Shown here one piece after another: positions 1 to 5,637 of a DNA stretch of 8,366 nucleotides. The notes under the pieces are model-generated. The model made no database searches. It was not told the DNA's origin and worked only from the letters and a program-made list of their open reading frames with translations. Origin of the DNA: DATLNF01 sp046590575 (GTDB taxonomy: Bacteria; Actinomycetota; Actinomycetes; BP-191); NCBI GenBank assembly GCA_046590575.1, contig JBKJUS010000118.1, positions 1-8,366 of the forward strand, in the 5' to 3' direction. Positions within the stretch are counted from its first letter, which is position 1; each line of letters starts with the position of its first letter. Position numbers and translations under genes: made by a program.

Positions 1-207
1 GTCGAGGAGACCACCGATGGGGAACAGCGCGGCGGGCTGATTGCCGCTGCAGTCCTCTTCGGGCTCGGGTCTGTGCTGGCTATCAGCATGGCTCGCGGAG
101 GGCGCGTCGGCACGAGGTGGTACTACGGCGGGCGGTCTCGATCCCAGAAGGAGAACCAGGGACGCCCGGTCGAGTCGACTGAGAACGTCCGCTCGAAGGA
201 GTGGTGA
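1..207 (+). CDS. C-terminal part of a single-pass membrane protein, 5' end outside window
   Basis: An open frame enters from the left edge and ends with TGA at 205-207, giving 68 visible residues. Residues about 12-31 (GLIAAAVLFGLGSVLAISMA) form one clear hydrophobic segment, followed by a basic, polar tail of about 37 residues rich in Arg, Lys, Ser and Glu. The positive tail after the segment suggests that the C-terminus is cytoplasmic. Codon third positions are GC-rich, as expected for real coding here. The stop lies 3 nt before the lipoprotein ATG, so the two genes are very probably one transcript. I do not recognise the family, and the N-terminal domain that would define the function is not in the window. 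Confidence 0.6.
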   Translation, partial: VEETTDGEQRGGLIAAAVLFGLGSVLAISMARGGRVGTRWYYGGRSRSQKENQGRPVESTENVRSKEW

Positions 208-210
208 CGC

Positions 211-666
211 ATGATCCCGAGAGTCGAACGGTCTGTCCTCCTGGCAGCTGGATTGGCTGTTGCAGTCGTCGGGTGCGACTCCGGAAGTCTTCGCGACCGT
301 GAGCGATCCGACTCCGAACGGCATTCGGCTGCCGGTGTTGAAGCTGTGTGCGCCGCGGCGGTGCCTGGGCTAGAGGCGGTGTCGGCAACGCTGACGACCG
401 TCGCTGCCGCCCGCAGCCACCGCGTCGGGCCAGGGCTCAGTCCTGCGGCAGCCGCCTTCCCCGGCGCCGCCGATGGCGACGCCGCGGTCTGGTGCTGGGT
501 GCGGGTCATGCCGGACCTGGCCTCCAGACCCGACGGCGCATCTGCCTATGAGGTCTACGCAGTGGCCGCGCCTGCCGCCGCGCGCTTCCCCGAACCTGTT
601 CTCGTGGCCACCATCGGCGAAGGCTCGGCTCCTCGGCAGACGTCAGGCGCCCCCATAGTTCCGTGA
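211..666 (+). CDS. Small secreted lipoprotein of unknown function
   Basis: The product has 151 residues. It begins with a short basic stretch (Arg4, Arg7), then a hydrophobic core at residues 9-20 and the lipobox VVGC, with Cys22 as the expected lipidation site. This indicates Sec export, signal peptidase II processing and anchoring to the outer face of the membrane. The mature part is Ala-rich, with two further cysteines (Cys47 and Cys94, the latter in an AVWCWVR stretch) that could form a disulfide. AAGGAG at about 197-202 is a good ribosome binding site for the ATG at 211. The gene follows the preceding membrane-protein gene by only 3 nt, suggesting cotranscription and a shared surface role. 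No family is recognised. GC-rich third positions continue in the same frame beyond the stop (see the remnant entry), but the protein itself looks complete. Confidence 0.7.
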   Translation: MIPRVERSVLLAAGLAVAVVGCDSGSLRDRERSDSERHSAAGVEAVCAAAVPGLEAVSATLTTVAAARSHRVGPGLSPAAAAFPGAADGDAAVWCWVRVMPDLASRPDGASAYEVYAVAAPAAARFPEPVLVATIGEGSAPRQTSGAPIVP

Positions 667-1029
667 GAACGCCGTCCAGCCCTGACGAAACACGCCCTCG
701 CGGGGCCGCCAGGGGCACGCTGGTTGGCCCTCCCGCGACGCAACACCCGCGACGCGCTCGGCGGCGATGCATCCAGCGGCGACATCCGCGGCCTCTTCGA
801 CCTCGCCGTCGACGTTGCGCAGGCTGCCGGCTACGCGCCCGCGTCCTGAACAACCTCACGCCGGCTCGCCGCACGCCGGGGCCGCCTCCTCCCTGGCGCG
901 CGCCGCGCCAAACGGACCCTACGCAACGACGAGGCGGCACCCGGGCCTGTCTTCGTCAGCACCACCCGCGCGGTAGGGCCCGGTGATTCATCAAGCCCAT
1001 GCCGGCTTCCGCGCGCCAGTACCGAGTGA
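667..1029 (+). pseudogene. Possible coding remnant, in frame after the lipoprotein gene
   Basis: The frame of the lipoprotein gene continues past its TGA with a strong GC bias at third codon positions as far as TGA 847-849. It would encode protein-like sequence such as GDIRGLFDLAVDVAQAAGYA. The same frame carries on, with weaker bias, through a stretch reading LRNDEAAPGPVFVSTTRAVG to TGA at 1027-1029. There is no credible start codon or ribosome binding site of its own. This could be the decayed 3' part of one or two lost genes. Chance is a real alternative, since GC-rich non-coding DNA often gives long frames. A perfect 7-bp hairpin (TGGCGCG/CGCGCCA, 894-910) lies inside. No family is recognised. 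Confidence 0.25.
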
Positions 1030-1298
1030 CATGGCCCGAGTGCCGCTGGCCCCAACCCTGGCACTCCACCCACCCGAAACCGCGCGCGCAAAGAGATCTG
1101 TGGATGACGCGACCTGCAGGCTTCAGATGACTGCCACAATGCTTCGATGGGTGACGAGCATCCGCCAGTCGTGATGGTCAGCGAAGGCAGCGCTTTGGCC
1201 CGCAACCATTCGCGGCCCAGCGCAGATGCGGATGGCTAGCAGGCCTGCGCCCAGCGGCGCGGTCGACCGCAACTCCTAAGTGTCCGTAGGGTGACGGT
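1030..1298. other. Spacer without a convincing gene
   Basis: I see no supported gene here. A 30-codon ORF (ATG 1147 to TAG 1237-1239) has no good ribosome binding site and no recognisable motif. A 63-codon frame ending at 1174 is likewise featureless. The only structure is an inverted repeat, GAGTGCC at 1038-1044 and GGCACTC at 1060-1066, with a 15-nt loop and no T-tract. No antitoxin-like gene is visible just upstream of the PIN-like start at 1299. Confidence 0.5.
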
Positions 1299-1650
1299 GT
1301 GACGCGCTTTGGCATCGATGCGCCGACGTTCTTGCGGCTGGCGCGCGGCGACAGGCGTCCTACGGAGACGCCACGAGTGCCAGGTGACGGACATCCGCAC
1401 ACGAGGCGCAGGTGGCGAGCGCCCCACCACGACTCAGGCAGCCGGTCCACGACGGCACCCGGCAGCAGGCTAAACGGCGCCAATCCGGTCGCGAGCGCAC
1501 CATCGCGCAGCAACGGCACTCCTTGGAGCCATCGAATAGGTTCCATCCGCCCCCCAGTCGCGGCGCAACCGAATACTGCTGCAGAGATGTGATCCGGGAG
1601 GTTCTCAGACCTGAAGGCGCGCCGCGGATGGGAAGGCACAGGGGAGGCCG
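1299..1650 (+). pseudogene. Decayed PIN-domain (VapC-like) toxin gene
   Basis: A GTG at 1299, preceded by AGGGTGA at 1288-1294, opens with the residues VTRFGIDAPTFLRLA. From memory of the family, this closely matches the N-terminus of a common actinobacterial PIN-domain ribonuclease group. The Asp in GIDA would be the first metal-binding acid of the active site. After about 16 residues the frame loses all resemblance and becomes a Pro/Arg/Ser/Thr-rich shadow translation. A second frame (about 1400-1560) contains a stretch, RLRQPVHDGTRQQAKRRQSG, that could be compared with the middle of the same family, which would imply frameshifts. No PIN motifs for the later acidic residues are readable. 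The open frame from 1299 runs to 1592 only by chance. I read this as a disrupted toxin gene. A chance match of a short N-terminus is the alternative. Confidence 0.4.
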
Positions 1651-2703
1651 ATGCGATCGAGGATCGGGAGGCAGTCGCGTCGGGAGCTCGCGCTAGCGAG
1701 TGAGAGTCGCGCCGGCGAGTGGGCCCGTGGCAAGGCACGTCGTGCTCAGCGACAGTTCGTGGCTCAGCACTGGCGCCAGCTGAGCATGTGCGGCGCGCTG
1801 ATGTTCGTGCCCGTCGCGTCGACCTCGTTTCTTGTGCCGTCCGGGTTCGGTCGTGGGTTCCTGGTGGGTGCGACCGTCGCCTCTGTGGGCGCGGTCCTCG
1901 CGTTCCTCGTCGTCCAGAGCACCGGAACAGCGTCGCTGATGATGGGAGACCAAGCCGAACGGTTCACCACCGACGAGCTGCGCCCCCTTCGAAAGCGGGG
2001 GTGGCGCTTCGTCAACCGCTTCTCCTTGACGACTGGCGACATCGACCATGTGCTCGTCGGCCCTGGTGGCGCGTTCGCCATCGAGACTAAGTGGAGTGCG
2101 GAGCCGTGGCAGCTGGACCCGCCAGGCGACCGGATTCGGTCCGCCGCGCGTCAAGCCGCCCAGAACGCGAAGCGGCTCGGCTTGTGGCACGGATTCCGTT
2201 CTGTCGGCGTGGGACCCGTCGAACCGGTCGTTGTGCTTTGGGGTGGCGGTCTCGCCGGCTCACCCCCAGAAGATGCCGTGCGCCGCATCGATGACGTCAC
2301 TGTTGTTGCCGGCCCCGATGCGGGCCAGTGGCGCGACGGGCTTTTCAGCGGCGGCCTCACCCCCGAGCAGTGCGACCTGCTGTGGCAGGCAATGTCGGAC
2401 CACCTCGAGCGCCGCGACCCGGTCGACCGCGCCAAGTTCCCTGTTCCGATGTCCCTCATGGCCATGACGTGGCACAGCCTGGGCACCTTCCTGGCAGCAC
2501 TGGCCGGGGCCATCGCAGCCACGCAAGTCGTACGGATTCGACCTCCGGCATGGTGGCTTCCAGCCGGTGCCGCACTGCTAGCCGCCGGGGTGTGGGCCCG
2601 GCGCTGGCCGAGGGCGCGGATGCCGGCCTTGGGCTGGCTGGTGGGGGTCAGTACCGCAGCACTCGCGATCCTCGCTGGCGTCGTGGTGTTCTACCTCGGA
2701 TGA
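1651..2703 (+). CDS. Membrane-anchored NERD-domain protein
   Basis: This 350-residue protein has a basic N-terminal tail (1-42), two membrane segments (about 46-64 and 69-89), a cytoplasmic NERD-type domain (about 98-250) and two or three C-terminal membrane segments (about 275-294, 300-316, 325-348). The NERD signature is clear at 129-148: GDIDHVLVGPGGAFAIETKW, containing the Asp of IDH (D132) and the E-x-K pair (E145, K147) expected of a nuclease-like active site. It is preceded by a helix with Glu103 and an R-x-G-W-x-x-x-N block. NERD domains are known as nuclease-related domains found in mobile or variable DNA; the substrate is unknown. GGGGAGG at 1641-1647 supports ATG 1651, although the 3-nt spacing is tight. 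It has its own leader after a 1-kb gap, so it is probably transcribed separately. The NERD call is confident; cleavage activity is inferred. Confidence 0.85.
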   Translation: MRSRIGRQSRRELALASESRAGEWARGKARRAQRQFVAQHWRQLSMCGALMFVPVASTSFLVPSGFGRGFLVGATVASVGAVLAFLVVQSTGTASLMMGDQAERFTTDELRPLRKRGWRFVNRFSLTTGDIDHVLVGPGGAFAIETKWSAEPWQLDPPGDRIRSAARQAAQNAKRLGLWHGFRSVGVGPVEPVVVLWGGGLAGSPPEDAVRRIDDVTVVAGPDAGQWRDGLFSGGLTPEQCDLLWQAMSDHLERRDPVDRAKFPVPMSLMAMTWHSLGTFLAALAGAIAATQVVRIRPPAWWLPAGAALLAAGVWARRWPRARMPALGWLVGVSTAALAILAGVVVFYLG

Positions 2704-2740
2704 CCGGTGAGGCGGTGAACCCTCAGCCATCCAACGCCGT

Positions 2741-2755
2741 CCAACGAACTGTTGG
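2741..2755 (+). terminator. Weak hairpin after the NERD gene
   Basis: CCAAC and GTTGG form a 5-bp stem with loop GAACT, followed by GTTTC. An additional CCAACG at 2731-2736 is a direct repeat 10 bp upstream of the left arm. The stem is short and there is no proper T-run, so it could equally be a protein binding site. Its place, 37 nt after the NERD stop and before the sigma factor gene, is the main argument for a terminator. Confidence 0.2.
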
Positions 2756-2875
2756 GTTTCGCGCTCCCCCTGGCTGGTGTCTCACCGCATCGCGACGCAA
2801 TCGATCAGTACAACGAGGTCGAGACGGACTCCTAGGCGATAGGTGCAGTCGCACCGATACGACCGTCACGCGAGA

Positions 2876-2902
2876 GGACCGAACCAAACCGCCCCTCCCG
2901 TC
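2876..2902 (+). promoter_or_regulatory. Candidate ECF-type promoter for the sigma factor gene
   Basis: GGACC (2876-2880) and CGTC (2899-2902) are 18 nt apart, resembling the GGAAC and CGTC elements of ECF-sigma promoters with one mismatch in the -35. An overlapping GAACC (2881-2885) would sit too close. If used, transcription would begin around 2909-2914, almost at the in-frame GTG 2915. This is a weak match made by eye. ECF sigma genes often autoregulate, which is the reason it was sought. Confidence 0.2.
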
Positions 2903-2914
2903 ATCCTTGTCCTT

Positions 2915-3448
2915 GTGACCAACCTGCAGGTGTCGTCGGCGCCCGCGGTGGCGATGGAGACGCAGGGAGGACTCGAGCTGTCGACGTTCGAAGACTTCTA
3001 CGCCGAGACCTACCGTGACCTGACCGCCTACTGCTGGCAGCTGGTCCGCGACGTCGAGCTGTCACACGACATGGCCCAGGAGTGCTTCACTCGGCTCCTG
3101 GGGCGCTGGATCAAGGTGCGCGAGCCGCGCGCCTACCTATTCCACATCGCGACGAACCTCGCCCGGGAGACCTGGCGGTCGCAGGCTCGGTCGACCGCCA
3201 CGGTCGAAAGTCTTGCCGCACAGCCGTCAGTGCATCACCCCGGCGACCCGGCGAGCGCGATGACCGTGCAGGCAGCGGTCGACCGGCTGCCGCGCCGGTA
3301 CCGCGAGGTCGTGCTCCTTTACTACTACGCCGACCTGCCGCTGGCGACCGTGGCAGCAGCAGTACGACGACCAGCCGGCACTGTGAAACGCCAGCTGTCC
3401 GAAGCCCGCGCGCTTCTCGCCGGCGACCTGGAGGACACCGATGACTGA
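2915..3448 (+). CDS. ECF-family RNA polymerase sigma factor
   Basis: This is a group IV sigma-70 factor that would redirect RNA polymerase to a small regulon. Numbered from the ATG at 2954 (164 residues), region 2 spans about 12-78, with the core-binding helix around HDMAQECFTRLL and the -10-recognition segment AYLFHIATNLARETWR. A linker follows, then region 4 at about 105-155 with the helix-turn-helix LPLATVAAAVRRPAGTVKRQ for -35 recognition. There is no SnoaL-like C-terminal extension. The start is uncertain. The longest frame begins at 2843, GTG 2915 adds 13 residues and may be nearly leaderless, and ATG 2954 starts closest to the conserved domain but has only a weak GGTGG ribosome binding site. 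The 3' end overlaps the membrane-protein gene by 8 nt, showing translational coupling with its probable regulator. Confidence 0.88.
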   Translation: MTNLQVSSAPAVAMETQGGLELSTFEDFYAETYRDLTAYCWQLVRDVELSHDMAQECFTRLLGRWIKVREPRAYLFHIATNLARETWRSQARSTATVESLAAQPSVHHPGDPASAMTVQAAVDRLPRRYREVVLLYYYADLPLATVAAAVRRPAGTVKRQLSEARALLAGDLEDTDD

Positions 3449-4319
3449 ACGACGATCCCCACTTCTTCCCCCACGCCTCACCCCGCCGGGCCTCGACCCG
3501 CGCCCCGACGGCCACCACGACGTGTTCCAGGCCGCTCGCGCCCGTCGGCGCCGCAAGGCTGCGATCGTCGGGACCACAAGCGTTCTCATTCTCGGTGTTG
3601 CGCTCTCGCTCGGTCAGTCCGGCGGCAGCAACGACACCCTCCAGCCCATTAGCCCCGCCGGAACTAGGGATGACCAGACGTCCTCGGACCAGCGCGGCAA
3701 CCCGGCGCCGCCGCTACCTGGACCCCTCGAGGGGACAACCGCTGGCCCCGCTCCTGCTGCACCAGACACGGACACCCAGCCTGGCGCCGTGCCTCAGCAG
3801 GCGCCCCATTCCCCGGGTCAGCCGCCCGCGAGCTCAGCGACGGCGTCGGACATGCGGCGCACGCTCGTCGACTACGAAGCGGGGGAGTGCACCGGCAACG
3901 GAGTCGGGGGAGACCGCGGCTGGTGCACCCGATGGGTCGGCCCGGCCTCCACCCGCCGTGGCGTTCCGGTCGACCTTACTTTCGAGGTGTGCCGGCTCGA
4001 TGTCACCGCCGATGTGCTCCGCTTCTCGTCCACGAAGGAGATCGACTACTCCCTCCGCGCCAAGACAACTTCTCCCTCTCGCACGTTCTGGCGATGGTCC
4101 ACTGGCCGTCGCTTCACGACGCGAGAGACCTCGCTGACCGTGCCCGCGCGCATGTGCGCCCGGTGGACCACCACCTGGTCCACGCGGGTCGACGACGGCA
4201 CGCTTGCCGCACCCGGTCAGTACCTACTCAACTACGCGCTTCACATGTCCTTCGGTGACGACGGGCCACCCTCGGCCTACGTCGACGTCGACGCCGACCG
4301 CCAGTTCACCATCCAGTAA
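3441..4319 (+). CDS. Sigma-factor-associated single-pass membrane protein with BsuPI-like ectodomain
   Basis: The protein has 292 residues. It has a short cytoplasmic tail (1-39) ending in ARARRRRK, one membrane segment (about 40-58), a low-complexity Pro/Gln/Ala/Thr-rich stalk (about 60-136) and an extracellular domain (about 137-292). The order LRFSSTKEIDYSLR (193-206), FWRWSTGRRF (216-225) and APGQYLLNYAL (257-267) resembles the BsuPI (intracellular proteinase inhibitor) family, a beta-sandwich fold with a typical L-x-F-x-S-x-x-x-x-D-F and W-x-W-S pattern. Four cysteines (150, 162, 184, 239) could form two disulfides. The ATG lies inside the end of the sigma gene, so the pair is coupled, and the protein is probably the sigma factor's membrane regulator or sensor. 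The cytoplasmic tail has no H-x-x-x-C-x-x-C zinc anti-sigma motif and is very short for an anti-sigma domain, so the mechanism of control is unclear. Confidence 0.75.
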   Translation: MTERRSPLLPPRLTPPGLDPRPDGHHDVFQAARARRRRKAAIVGTTSVLILGVALSLGQSGGSNDTLQPISPAGTRDDQTSSDQRGNPAPPLPGPLEGTTAGPAPAAPDTDTQPGAVPQQAPHSPGQPPASSATASDMRRTLVDYEAGECTGNGVGGDRGWCTRWVGPASTRRGVPVDLTFEVCRLDVTADVLRFSSTKEIDYSLRAKTTSPSRTFWRWSTGRRFTTRETSLTVPARMCARWTTTWSTRVDDGTLAAPGQYLLNYALHMSFGDDGPPSAYVDVDADRQFTIQ

Positions 4320-4359
4320 GCGGAGCCCGCACCCGCAAAGCGGCGATACGCTCGTTGGC

Positions 4360-5142
4360 GTGGACCCGCGGCTCGACGCCGGAGCGTCATCCGCTGCGCG
4401 GTGCGCCACCGAGCAGTACGCAGCAGGAACTGAGAACCTGGATCGCCGGGTTGCTATTCACGCCTACGGCGTCAACCCGCAGAGCTGGACCAGGTTCGTA
4501 CGCGAGCACCTGCCGCTCGAACAATGCTCGCGCGTCCTCGATGTCGGTGCGGGCACCGGCGTTCACTGGACCGACCCTGCGCCGGGCGTGGAGGTCGTCG
4601 TCACAGATCTCCACTGGCCGATGTGCCGGACCCTGCAGCAAGGACCAGCTGGGCGCGCGTTGGCGCAGTGCCATGCTGAGGCGCTGCCCTTTTCGTCGCA
4701 CTCGTTCGACGGCGTGATGAGCATGCACGTGCTCTACCACGTGCCCCGCCCGCGCGACGCTGTTGCGGAGATGCTGCGGGTGGCAGAGAGGACCGGCTGG
4801 GTGGCCGTCGCGACGAACGGGCCGCTGCACATGCGCGAACTCAAGCAGGTGGCAGAACTCGCCGGGTCGCCGAGCCTGCCGGCGCTGCACCATCTCCGAT
4901 TCACGGTCGATCACGCGGAGGAGCTCCTCCGGTCGTTCGGGCTCCAACCTTCTCGCCATCAGTACGTCGACGAGCTGGTGGTCCCGCCGGGGCCTGTCCT
5001 TGACTACCTTGACTCACTGGGCAGCCCGCTCGCCGTGGACGCCCGCGACCGCGTTCTTGCGGCGATCTCCGATGGGGCGGATGACGCCGGTCGGATGCGC
5101 ATCTCGAAGGACACCGCTCTGCTGGTCGCCCGGCTGCCATAA
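4360..5142 (+). CDS. Class I SAM-dependent methyltransferase
   Basis: From GTG 4360 the product has 260 residues. The frame is open back to 4204, but the upstream part overlaps the preceding gene and reads as Ser/Thr/Pro-rich shadow sequence, so I reject that start. No strong ribosome binding site precedes GTG 4360. The Rossmann-fold marks are clear: motif I RVLDVGAGTG (58-67) for S-adenosylmethionine, the acidic residue D83 in VVVTDLHW ending strand 2, HAEALPF (105-111), and HVLYHVP (123-129), as in Methyltransf_11-type enzymes. The C-terminus ends in ISKDTALLVARLP, similar to the last strands of small-molecule methyltransferases. The substrate cannot be told from sequence. It follows the membrane protein by 40 nt with no clear terminator, so cotranscription with the sigma operon is possible. 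Confidence 0.85.
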   Translation: MDPRLDAGASSAARCATEQYAAGTENLDRRVAIHAYGVNPQSWTRFVREHLPLEQCSRVLDVGAGTGVHWTDPAPGVEVVVTDLHWPMCRTLQQGPAGRALAQCHAEALPFSSHSFDGVMSMHVLYHVPRPRDAVAEMLRVAERTGWVAVATNGPLHMRELKQVAELAGSPSLPALHHLRFTVDHAEELLRSFGLQPSRHQYVDELVVPPGPVLDYLDSLGSPLAVDARDRVLAAISDGADDAGRMRISKDTALLVARLP

Positions 5143-5223
5143 CGGAAGCCGCGTAGCCGCCGATGGCTGCTAAGCGCAGGTCCGGTCCAACCGCGAAGGC
5201 CCTTGCCGAGTAGCGTCGCCACC

Positions 5224-5436
5224 ATGCCCTGGGGACCGGTGGTTGCAGTCGTTGGCTGCGGCCTGTTGTTGCTGCTCGCCGTTCTCGTGGCTCGCTCGCC
5301 GTCATCGCACAAGGGCGGCGCGACGTGGCGTCCGAGATCCCCAGGGGGTCGCGAGATGACGCACCTGGATCGTCGCCTCAAGGTGGAGGAATACGTGCCG
5401 GCGGAGCTGCGACGGACGAGACGTCGGAGGAAGTAG
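5224..5436 (+). CDS. Small single-pass membrane protein, unknown function
   Basis: From ATG 5224 the product has 70 residues. A hydrophobic segment (about 6-23, PVVAVVGCGLLLLLAVLV) is followed by a basic tail ending in RRTRRRRK, which suggests an N-out, C-in orientation. An upstream in-frame TTG at 5203 with GAAGG at 5195-5199 is an alternative start giving 77 residues; ATG 5224 has no clear ribosome binding site. The GC-rich third positions and the clean membrane segment argue for a real gene. It is the last gene before the attachment-site-like region. No family is recognised. Confidence 0.5.
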   Translation: MPWGPVVAVVGCGLLLLLAVLVARSPSSHKGGATWRPRSPGGREMTHLDRRLKVEEYVPAELRRTRRRRK

Positions 5437-5462
5437 TGGGGCTGTGGGCGGCGGTCTTCACA

Positions 5463-5483
5463 TGCTGGCAAATTGCTGGCAAA
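5463..5483 (+). repeat. Tandem direct repeat TGCTGGCAAA, possible integrase arm sites
   Basis: TGCTGGCAAA occurs at 5463-5472 and 5474-5483, an 11-bp period of about one helical turn. The second copy with its preceding T also has dyad symmetry (TTGC..GCAA). The AT content is higher than in the surroundings. About 105 bp inside the tRNA remnant is a usual place for arm-type sites of a tyrosine integrase or for excisionase sites. That role is inferred from position only. Confidence 0.5.
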
Positions 5484-5500
5484 CTAGCGCCGAATCGCCG

Positions 5501-5535
5501 CTACACGGCAGTACGGAGGAAGCGACTACACGGCA
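5501..5535 (+). repeat. Direct repeat CTACACGGCA, 25 bp apart
   Basis: Two identical 10-bp copies lie at 5501-5510 and 5526-5535, between the tandem repeat and the tRNA remnant. With those repeats they make a cluster of short repeated sites next to the presumed attachment core, fitting recombination-directionality or arm sites. There is no coding sequence in the way. The function is inferred. Confidence 0.45.
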
Positions 5536-5547
5536 CGTGACCTGCGA

Positions 5548-5581
5548 AAACCCGTTGCGCGGCACCAGAAGTTACGGGTTT
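5548..5581. repeat. Perfect 8-bp inverted repeat beside the tRNA remnant
   Basis: AAACCCGT (5548-5555) and ACGGGTTT (5574-5581) are perfect reverse complements separated by 18 nt. The right arm ends 7 nt before the tRNA identity begins at 5589. It could be a weak + strand hairpin terminator for the small membrane gene (stem followed by TTTGG) or a binding site in the attachment region. Confidence 0.4.
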
Positions 5582-5588
5582 GGACGGG

Positions 5589-5630
5589 CTCATAATCCCT
5601 CGGTCGCAGGTTCGAGCCCTGCCTGCCCCA
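5589..5630 (+). mobile_element. tRNA(CAT) 3'-half remnant, presumed attachment site (attR-like)
   Basis: The sequence reads exactly as positions 32-73 of a tRNA. The anticodon loop CTCATAA (anticodon CAT at 5591-5593) is followed by the 3' anticodon stem TCCCT, a five-base variable loop, a perfect T-arm GCAGG-TTCGAGC-CCTGC (5606-5622), the acceptor 3' strand CTGCCCC (5623-5629) and discriminator A5630. No CCA is encoded. The 5' half is missing: there is no GGGGCAG acceptor strand and no D-arm upstream, and the 5' anticodon stem no longer pairs fully (ACGGG against TCCCT). It is therefore not a working gene. Such 3' halves mark one end of elements integrated into tRNA genes, with the element on the 5' side, here to the left. 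The parent tRNA would be tRNA-Met or tRNA-Ile2. Confidence 0.75.
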
Positions 5631-5637
5631 CTCGCAC

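Noticed and set aside
663..986. + strand frame of 107 codons after the lipoprotein gene
   Set aside because: It is extremely Arg/Pro-rich, as expected from out-of-frame GC-rich DNA. The coding-like bias lies in a different frame.
894..1066. Hairpins TGGCGCG/CGCGCCA and GAGTGCC/GGCACTC as terminators
   Set aside because: Short perfect stems are common in such GC-rich DNA, neither has a T-tract, and no gene end lies directly upstream.
1178..1738. Long - strand open frame of 186 codons across the gene-poor region
   Set aside because: Its composition is typical of a shadow frame, it has no recognisable motif, and it overlaps the start of the well-supported NERD gene.
4204..4359. Upstream extension of the methyltransferase
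   Set aside because: It overlaps the end of the membrane-protein gene and reads as low-complexity Ser/Thr/Pro shadow sequence.
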